Assembly: GCA_027596075.1 (NCBI GenBank)
Contig: JADGJC010000397.1
Location: forward strand, 1 to 30,205
Length of the DNA: 30,205 nt
From: Rhizophlyctis rosea
Taxonomy: Eukaryota > Chytridiomycota > Chytridiomycetes > Rhizophlyctidales > Rhizophlyctidaceae
Reading direction: 5' to 3'
Shown here piece after piece: positions 21,860-30,205 of this stretch. The notes beneath the pieces are model-generated. The model had not been told where the DNA came from. It saw only the letters and a program-made list of their open reading frames with translations, and did not search any database. How positions within the stretch are numbered: position 1 is the stretch's first letter; every line of letters begins with the position of its first letter. The translations under genes were made by a program, and so were the position numbers.

Positions 21860-22456
21860 ATGAAAGTCCTCACACTTTTCGCAACCTTCATCCTCGCCAT
21901 TCGCGCCGCCCCCGCAACCGACTCCGCCGCACGGTGTGCAATCGTCTGCCCCGACATCGTCTGCCCCGAAGGCACAACCCTCCAATCCAGCGGATGTTGC
22001 CCAACCTGCGTCCCCATCACGACCACGCTCACCCCTATCACAACCCTCCCAACCACCAAACCCACCACGACAACAACCACATCTATCAAAATATGCAACG
22101 TAGCCTGCCCCCAATACGTCTGCGCATCAGGCATGACCCGTCTCCCCGGTTCATGCTGCCCAACCTGCATCACTTCCACCATAACCCCCATCACCACCCT
22201 CCCCACCAAGACCCCAACCACCACAACCACAACCGTCGCCTCCCCTACACCCTCCTGCTACCCCCCCGTCCCCTGCCCCTACCCCCTCTGCGGCGTGGGC
22301 TACTTCGCAACAACCCTTCCAGGCCAATGCTGCCCAACTTGCCAACCATGCGGTAACTACCGCTTCAAGTGTCCCATGATTGTATGCACTGGTGGGACGG
22401 TCCCAAAGGCGGGGAGTTGCTGCCCGACTTGTTTGCAGAAGGAGATCTCCGAATAA
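21860..22456 (+). CDS. Small secreted protein with four CCPTC cysteine repeats and Thr-rich linkers
   Basis: Single exon, 198 aa. The ATG at 21860 starts a signal peptide (MKVLTLFATFILAIRAAPA); an upstream in-frame codon at 21794 would put non-signal sequence in front and is rejected. The mature part has four modules of about 25-29 residues with the pattern C-x(3-5)-C-P-x(3)-C-x(2)-G-x(5-9)-C-C-P-T-C, each with six cysteines. Modules 1, 2 and 3 are separated by Thr/Pro-rich linkers carrying repeated PITTLPT motifs. Modules 3 and 4 are adjacent. The CCPxC ending recalls von Willebrand factor type C-like modules, but they are shorter, so I do not assign the family firmly. The architecture fits an extracellular or cell-wall adhesive or matrix protein with O-glycosylated spacers; this is inference. 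Confidence 0.8.
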   Translation: MKVLTLFATFILAIRAAPATDSAARCAIVCPDIVCPEGTTLQSSGCCPTCVPITTTLTPITTLPTTKPTTTTTTSIKICNVACPQYVCASGMTRLPGSCCPTCITSTITPITTLPTKTPTTTTTTVASPTPSCYPPVPCPYPLCGVGYFATTLPGQCCPTCQPCGNYRFKCPMIVCTGGTVPKAGSCCPTCLQKEISE

Positions 22457-23296
22457 GTGATTGACGTATATAATGTTTCCTTTTTTCACGATTGCTTTTT
22501 TCGTGTGTGATCAAGCGATGTAGTAGAATGCAGCTTTGGGATGCCGAGGTGGAGGTTCAGAGGGCAACATCACCAATGGGTAGGCTCTCAGTTGGAGATA
22601 CGGTAGCTCTTTGCACTATGTGAGAGGCAATTTTTGTTATTGTTCCGCGTCAGCAAGCATCTGGCAGTACATATGTGTTATCTAAATACAGATATGCTTT
22701 GTTCAAAGGGTTGATTTGAGTTGTTCGTCTTCGAGAAATACCTTGAAGCCTATAATATGCCAAGCATGCCCATTGTCATTTTGATGATGTCATATTCATG
22801 GGGCGACGTAAAGCTCGTATCACAGTCCGTAAAATGCACATACGACTGGACTGAAGTGGGAAGCTCGTAGAATTGGATGCCAGCTGATTTAGGAGTACTT
22901 GCAGTATGAAAAGAGATATGCTCTACCGAACGATTGGCTGTGGTTCGTGAAGCAACGGTGCGTCATTCAGGGTAAGGATGAAGCGAAAGGAGTGAGTGTG
23001 ATGAACATTGAAATTTGATGCTCTCCAATTTGTAGATGAGGAATGAAGGATGCGGACATCAGCATATCTCTGGACGTCAGGAAATTACAGTGATGTTTAG
23101 GCATACGTCTCCAAGTGAAAATAAAATTGTCAACAACTTGGGTGCTGTCGAATGGATGCAGACGAATAACACCAAGGCACGATTTCAAACGCCACCGTGA
23201 GGCAACATGACTGGGAGCAGAATATGTGAAATTTACAGAGAACATCAACCAACCGAAACTAAACTACTATCCCTAGCTTTAACTACCAAAAGACAT
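22457..23296. other. Convergent intergenic interval
   Basis: This lies between the cysteine-repeat gene (+) and calmodulin (-). Only short frames are present (for example 22967-23248 minus), none recognisable. No RNA gene was found. Confidence 0.5.
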
Positions 23297-24492
<1,196 letters not shown>

Positions 24493-25277
24493 TGTGTTGT
24501 TATGACGTTGTTAGTGAGTGTAAGTATGTGATGGTGCGATGAGATTAAAAACGTGGGAAAGTTTGTCAGATGGGGCGATGAAGTGGATGGTTGTTGAGGA
24601 AGGCAGCAAACTCTGTGACACATTTATGTAACCACAGTTTCCATATATGGGGTGTATGTACTCCTCTTGGATGACACATCCAAACAACTGGCCACCGATA
24701 AGAGAGAGGAAATGGGCTGCATCCACGCTCATTGGATTGCACTGCAGTCATCATTTGACTACTTAGGTAAGCAAACCCTGCTGGACGTGCAAGGGTCCTA
24801 GCTGATGTCTCCTCTTCATCAATCGCATCTATCTTATCCACATTAGCACAAAAAGTTTACAAGATGTTTGGTCCTGACATCTACCACAAGCACGCACACG
24901 TCCAGTAGCATCACAACACAGTCATATGTGAGACCTTACCAACTCCATAACATGTCTTTACGGTTATTTGACATCGCCAACAATGTCGACAACCCCGCGC
25001 CCAGAGATGCCTATTCCCACAACCTCGCATCCCATCCGATCGAGTACCCTTCCATTCATCAAATGCGTGCCTCCGAATCTTCGAATCGAAGCATTACGCA
25101 CATTGCCCGTTCTTATTTAACAATAAACGGTGCAGATCTTGAAGGGAAAGGGTTACTTCCAACTGCCCGGATGGGGTTCCAAATTGATGGACGTTCCATC
25201 ATCGACCAATATTCATTTTAAAATTCGACCAAAACAAACAACGTTTCTCAAAACAAAACTCCAAATACAATGCCACC
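24493..25277. other. Divergent promoter interval between calmodulin and the seven-helix protein gene
   Basis: The flanking genes start outward. A plus-strand frame at 24868-25221 lacks recognisable domains and is not called. Pyrimidine-rich stretches near 24420-24480 lie in the calmodulin first intron, beside this interval. Confidence 0.45.
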
Positions 25278-26549
25278 ATGGAAACGGACGAAGACTCAGA
25301 TACCGAGTCCCTCGAGCTCCTCCACCTCGCCAGAAACGCTACGAAAGCCGGGTGCCTCCTGATTTGCGCCATCTATCTAATTCGAGCACTATATCACGTC
25401 GTCGCAAACAATCGATACAATAGATTCTCGATTGGATTCGTGGTGGTTTTCTTGATTGGGACGGTCATCGAAGCCATGTATTTGACTTTTGCGCTGCACC
25501 CGCATAAGATGAACAACACGGCTAGTGTCGCTACCATGTAAGTTTGGGAGTCGACAGTTGCCGGCTATGAGATGGAATCCCGTAAACAAAGGGAAAGACA
25601 CTAACCTTCATGCATCACTTACTACCGACGCAGTATCGTCAGCGCCATTAGGTATTGTGCACTCAGTCTTATCGCCATCGAACGGTTTCAAATCCTCCGC
25701 TCTCTCGCCTACTATCCCCAAATACTCCGCAAAGCACTCATAATCATCCTCTTTGTGCTCCCCATCATCCTGATTGCAGTGGTGATTTGGAGATATACGA
25801 CGGATACCTCAGATATGTGGTACGACAAAGGTCCCGTCACCATTGTTATTTCGGCTGTTTTTACGATTTACCTTGCAATTGATGCTACGCTGGCCGCGCG
25901 ATCGTTGTGGGTGATATGGCGGATCAAGAGGGAGGAGAAGAAGGTGCTGCGGGGATTTCAGATGACGTTTAGGAGGGAAGGGTATGATGCGGAGGGGAAA
26001 TGGGTTGGCGTGTATCCGGACGCTGAGGAAGGAAAGGACGAGGTGGGTGAGGGAGTGGAACCGAAGGTACAGTAGGACCAGTATGAAGTGTACGAATGCA
26101 TGTTCATGTTTACTATACGGAGGAGTGCTGATGATGGAACACTATTCAAATAACAGTCACCAACAACCCCAAAACCCACAACACCCGTCAACCTCCACCG
26201 CCCACCCTACATTCCAGACAGTCTGGACCGCCCCTCATCAAGAATCACAACCTCCTCCACAGACAACGCCTCCATCATGACCACCATCACCGAACGGCCA
26301 AGCACACCCCTAAAACTCCGCCCACCTCCCACCCTCGCACCCACTCGCACCTCCTCACCGTATGCAACTCTTTACATCGCAACCCTCTGCATCATCATGC
26401 TCATCGCATCAATATTATGTTGGGCAGTCCCAATAGTAGAAAGCATATCGCCGGGCGCCAAGACGTTGACGATAGAGGTTTGCATGACACTATATACGGT
26501 TGTGTCGTATTCCTTTACCGAAGCTCTACCAGGATATATCTTTAGGTGA
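25278..26549 (+). CDS. Probable seven-transmembrane protein of a fungal-type family
   Basis: Proposed as three exons, 25278-25537, 25634-26046 and 26263-26549, with introns of 96 bp (phase 2) and 216 bp (phase 1); 319 aa. The start ATG lies in GCCACCATGG, an excellent initiation context. Exons 1-2 code five hydrophobic helices (about residues 24-43, 50-72, 85-105, 115-135 and 150-175). The third contains a CALSLIAIERF motif. A charged loop (KREEKKVLRGF) follows helix 5. Exon 3 gives two more helices (about 258-280 and 293-313) and ends SYSFTEALPGYIFR. From memory this resembles the last-helix ending of seven-helix proteins common in chytrids. Without the second intron the frame stops at 26075 after five helices, and 26277-26549 would be a separate two-helix ORF. 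The second intron is therefore the weak point. Ligand and role are unknown; a receptor is possible but unproven. Confidence 0.62.
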
Positions 26550-28769
26550 AAGCCTGCTTTGTGGTAGCAAAAGGATCGTCGCGAGCCAAATTCTGTTAAT
26601 ACTATTCATTCACCACTGTCCATGCCACAAAGTTCTCGCCCTGCAACAGAAGACGGAATGAGTTCTTCGCAGATCCCCATTGTAGTGGTGGTACCGGCAG
26701 ACACCGTCAAAATGACCAGCCGCACCGGCAACAAATTCCTTCCATGTGGTTGGAAGGAATGTTCCAACCCACACAGCTCGACTTCGTGCACGAAAAGGAC
26801 GGAAATGCCGTCCCATCAAAGTCTCCTACTCGTCCCTCAGCGTTGAAAAACACATTGCATCCTCCCGATCTGTGACCGCAACCTTTTGGCAAAAAGGATA
26901 ACTGCGGGATCAATGATAAAATGATTCACCAAGTCAATGTCACGTTATTCGGGACCCAATGCATGGCAAATTCGCATATAAGCCTTTCGTGCAAAACGAT
27001 CAACAGTTCAAAAAAGCAACGGTTGCTTCGCTCTCCACATCCCGCGCAAGGCCCGCAAACGCAGATTGATCGGCTCTTTTGAACTCCATCCCGCTAGTAT
27101 GCATCGAACAAACCGCGGAACTATCAATCTCTTACATCATTACACATTGCCTGCATTAGCTGGAAGGTCATGTCTCTTTACTTCATTTAGACAGATCCCC
27201 TGCAAATTGCTGAAAGGAACAAGAGAAGGCCAAGTTTCCACTGGGGCAGTCATGTTGCTACACTACTGCAATGTCCATCCTGAGTTTCAGCGGTGCCCAA
27301 AGTTACGGGCACGTAACGAACTTCATGGCAGGAATGCGATGCGCCAGGGATACAGAAACGAAGGATTTCCAAAACGCAACAAAACCCGGGTACTGCGCGC
27401 TTCACCTCAAGTACGCTGGGCAGCCACCGGCCCAGATGAGCAAGCGGGAGCCGACATCGAGCGGCAGAAAATGCTATAAATGCGATGTGACAGAGAACCC
27501 GGTCCAGCGATAGCGGTTACTACTGTCCCCCATGCGTGCAAGTCCAATGAGAGCCCCATCAGTGGTACCGCCAAGACTTTGCGGACGGGTTGCGATGTCG
27601 CAGGGATGAAAGGTTAGATGGTCGACCATCACACTATCGACGTCCAGGTGCAGGCTGCAGGTACTATGTCTTCTGTGCATAGGAAGTTGGAATCAGTTCA
27701 GATACGCATGGCATTGGGTTCCGAGTCTATTTACCGCCAAAGAGACGCCAAATGAGCAGTAGGGATGGCACCGATACGAAGGACCCCACCCGCCATCTTG
27801 TGAAATTCCCGAACGCCTTCAGATGGGTCTGAACTGGTTGCATTCAATGGGGTAGAATTTCAGAGGTTAGCCTGGAATGACTGGAGCAGAGAAAATGTGC
27901 GGCTGGCTGTGCAGGGGTCCAGAATGACCAGGACGACCTCACTCGTTTCCTCGAATGTGAAACGGCCGGAAATGTGGTCAGATGACATGAACGCATTAAA
28001 AAAAAGTGTTCATGGCATAGTGCGGAGCCGTTTCGAAGTCAGAATCAAGAGCTTGTCGTTGACTTTGTAAATCAAGTCTTTTGCGAACCGTCATGGTGAA
28101 ATTGCAAAGATCCAGTAGAAACTGTTTCTAAATTAAGATTCAGTTGCGTTAAGGTTTTTTTTTTTACCAGAGAAGAGTGAGAAGTAAAGTCCTCACTGTC
28201 AAAGCTGGCGGAGAGGGGTGCTGTCCACTTCTGTCCTTCGACGGTTCCATCCGATTATGGCAACCCACACACAGGGGCTGATAGCTGAGAGAATGAGATA
28301 AGTTTTGCGGGGAAGGCATTCGATGCTGAGGTTGTGCTGTTGGATGTATTTGACCCACCGAATTCACAATTGTGACAATGTATGCTGAGTTTGGGAGCCA
28401 GACGAGAGCGGCGGTCGGTGTGGCAGCTTGAAAGGGTTTGCTGCAAACGTCAAGGCCGCAATGCTTGAGAAAGTTCAACCAACACTGAAAGTTCTTTCTC
28501 GGTTACAGTGCAGTGCTGTTGGTGAGTGTTGAGCTTCTTGAGCTAGAAGAGAGCTGAGGTGTTATCCGTCCCGGTGCTGCTGAACCGCCAACTGCATAGT
28601 AGATGCACCTGATAAAGGAATGTTTCGCGGTTGGGAATTGAAGATACGGAGCAACAGGCGCTGTCAAGATTGATTTGGATGAGGTGCAAGCAAACGGGTC
28701 TGATGTTCTCTATGGTCCAGTTTCCATCGGTGGCCTTCCTATAGGCGGTTGGTTTACGGACGTCATAGC
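26550..28769. other. 2.2-kb interval without a supported gene
   Basis: Overlapping short frames occur (for example 27066-27479 and 27271-27513 plus, 28164-28478 minus), none with a recognised domain. The frame at 27271-27513 ends with a CYKCD pair but nothing else supports it. A perfect 10-bp inverted repeat lies at 26735-26760. Given the retroelement remnant just downstream, part of this may be decayed transposon sequence, but I cannot show it. Confidence 0.4.
26735..26760. repeat. 10-bp perfect inverted repeat with 6-nt loop
   Basis: ATTCCTTCCA and its reverse complement flank the loop TGTGGT. It lies about 190 bp past the seven-helix protein stop. It could fold as an RNA hairpin if transcribed. 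Confidence 0.85.
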
Positions 28770-29288
28770 CCCTAAGAAAAACGGCGGAAGAAGGTTGGTC
28801 GATTCGACCAGCGAAGTCAGCGATCTCAAATCACTGACGTTGCGGATGGTGTTGAGATCCTAAAGGTCTTCAAGATGGTAGGTCCTTATATCGGATCCTG
28901 TTGGGAAATGTCAAGAAGCCATGGGAGTCCACTTTCGGTTATGAAGAACTTGCATCTGGGGAAGCGAATGTACAGTCGGCGCGACACTTCGAACTCTTCG
29001 ACCATATACTGGAGATGTTCTTCCCGATATCTTGAGTAGATGCGGAAGGTCGTCCAGGTAGATGACAAGGAATCGGTCGTATGATTGTTTCAAGATGCGG
29101 TTCATCACCTTTCGGAACGTTTGGGGGCCTCGGTCACACGGAACCGGAAAACGTTGTATTCGAAGCGCCCATGTCGAGTCCGGAAGGCTGTCTAATGCCG
29201 GTCTTTCGCGCAGAGGGGAATCTCACGGTAACTATCCCTGAGCTCAATGTTGATAGCATACCTAAAGCCGTTGACATGATCTGGCATC
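28770..29288 (-). mobile_element. Decayed Ty3/gypsy-type retrotransposon reverse transcriptase fragment
   Basis: On the minus strand, pieces of a reverse transcriptase appear in order but in different frames. First comes a block like the palm region with ELRDSY then REIPL (about 29240-29190), then an in-frame TAG. FEYNVFRFRVTEAP follows near 29160-29120. After a frame change come RKVMNRILKQ and the catalytic motif VIYLDD (YLDD at 29060-29049). A further frame change leads to YREEHLQ, RCKFF and a distal NVSDLRS block near 28850-28770. This order (YLDD, then EEHL, then the CEFF-like motif, then the NV-x-LRS motif before RNase H) is that of Ty3/gypsy elements. Several stops and frameshifts show it is inactive. 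No LTRs, protease or integrase were recognised nearby. Confidence 0.78.
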
Positions 29289-30021
29289 TTAGTTAGGAGT
29301 AAAAATCCAAAAACGAATGGAATTTTTCAACTCTTATCAGGGTGTGGGAAAGCGAGGCGTTATGGAAAACAGCTCCAAACCTACATTTATCATATTCACA
29401 ACCTCGCAGACTCCACTACACTCCACTTCAACTCCGAAAAAGAGTACAACACAGCATACGTCATTCTTCACTCATCTTATTCATGTCCCCCGCACTGCCA
29501 AGAAATCCGAGCACACCCAAATGGTGTTTTGGCGGTGGGGGATGTGTTGGGAGGTTGTTGAGGCACATCGAATATGGATTTAAGAAATATTCATATTTCG
29601 TGCCTGGGATAAGCGTGCGAATGACGTCATTTGGGTCAATGGTAATCAACAAAGATTTGTAACAGTCGGACTCACATACAGATTGTCCCCCATCTCGACG
29701 CGCTACCAAAAACCGTTCGCTCTTGCGTTTGAAGATCCAACAAAGGCGCAATGATTTGAATTTCCCTTGCGCATGAAAATCTGCTTTCACCTGTTGCCCA
29801 CAAAAAAACAGCTCCAGTCGTTCGTGAATACCCAGGACACGAATTCATGACGTTTTTAAGAATGCCATAATACGTTGTGAGGATTGATCGGGAAGGAAGT
29901 GAGAATTCTGATTTTGAATGTTGCGCAGTGCAGTGCAGAACGGCCCATGCAAAAGCTTATCCCGAAAGAGAGGGATGCTGATCAATCGATTTTATTGCGA
30001 ATGGCACTAAACATGGCAGCA
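29289..30021. other. Interval between the retroelement remnant and the last gene
   Basis: Frames on both strands (29317-29583 plus, 29461-29790 minus) lack recognised domains. The region may hold more decayed element sequence and, toward 30021, the 3' UTR of the last gene. Confidence 0.4.
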
Positions 30022-30205
30022 CTAGAACTTAACGACCTTCTTCTTTCCCTTGCTCGTGGCAGCACCACCACCTCCCGAGCCCGGCACAATCCCTCCGGCA
30101 CCAGTCCCAGGCACAACTTCCCCTGCAGAAGACCCTCCTACCGACCCACCCGTACCCACCTCACCTCCCTCTCTGCCGCGGTGCGGGCGGGGGGGGGCGG
30201 GGGGG
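30022..30205 (-). CDS. C-terminal fragment of a Gly-rich protein with a Lys-rich tail (5' end outside window)
   Basis: On the minus strand the frame is open from the right edge to a TAG at 30024-30022. The visible 60 or so residues are Gly/Ser/Val/Pro-rich and disordered, ending ATSKGKKKVVKF. The codon pattern looks coding (no stops through a GC-rich stretch, ordered basic tail), but there is no start codon in the window and no domain, so function cannot be named. It may be the last exon of a longer gene. The G-homopolymer at the window edge interrupts it. Confidence 0.5.
   Translation of the reverse strand, partial: PPAPPRPHRGREGGEVGTGGSVGGSSAGEVVPGTGAGGIVPGSGGGGAATSKGKKKVVKF

Noticed and set aside
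21349..22230. Long 293-codon minus-strand ORF
   Set aside because: It is antisense to the cysteine-repeat gene; its Val/Gly repeats come from the Thr/Pro linkers read backwards.
24868..25221. 117-codon plus-strand ORF between calmodulin and the seven-helix gene
   Set aside because: No domain or signal; sits in a divergent promoter interval. Possible small gene but unsupported.

Overview
The window looks like nuclear DNA of a fungus. Genes carry short GT-AG introns (mostly 50-110 bp). The set mixes fungal secreted enzymes (intradiol dioxygenase, copper amine oxidase, a CBM9-like protein) with a near-canonical calmodulin and a mitochondrial complex I assembly factor. A PLOD-type glycosyltransferase and a seven-helix protein ending in an FTEALP-type motif suggest an early-diverging, possibly zoosporic (chytrid-like), lineage. 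That placement is inference. The first gene is cut by the left edge and the last by the right edge. The right end runs into a G homopolymer and a 10-N gap lies in a pyrimidine tract, so the sequence is probably a small contig.

Layout: 2-763 (+) 3' part of a Pro/Gln-rich protein. 2965-4871 (+) atypical Rho-family GTPase with an acidic tail and a CAAX box. 5425-6717 (-) membrane-anchored PLOD-like glycosyltransferase. 7175-8239 (-) protein with two membrane segments and a cysteine-bearing ectodomain. 8240-11604 gene-poor, with a perfect 28-bp palindrome. 11605-14108 (+) copper amine oxidase, eight exons. 15178-16745 (+) secreted intradiol dioxygenase with a Thr/Lys-rich stalk. 17271-19067 (-) NDUFAF6-type complex I assembly factor with a His-rich insert. 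19958-21169 (+) secreted CBM9-like protein. 21860-22456 (+) small secreted protein with four CCPTC repeats. 23297-24492 (-) calmodulin, four exons including an ATG-only first exon and a 12-nt last exon. 25278-26549 (+) probable seven-helix membrane protein. 28770-29288 (-) decayed Ty3/gypsy reverse transcriptase. 30022-30205 (-) C-terminus of a Gly-rich, Lys-tailed protein.

The genes do not form an obvious pathway. Two themes recur: secreted or surface proteins (dioxygenase, CBM9-like, cysteine-repeat, two- and seven-helix proteins, Golgi-type transferase) and signalling (Rho-like GTPase, calmodulin). The most unusual items are a Rho GTPase altered at three nucleotide-handling positions, a cluster of very stable mini-hairpins in a calmodulin intron, six G4 runs directly after the NDUFAF6 stop codon, and an intradiol dioxygenase lacking the usual active-site arginine. 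All exon joins were read by eye from splice motifs and family alignment from memory. No searches were run.
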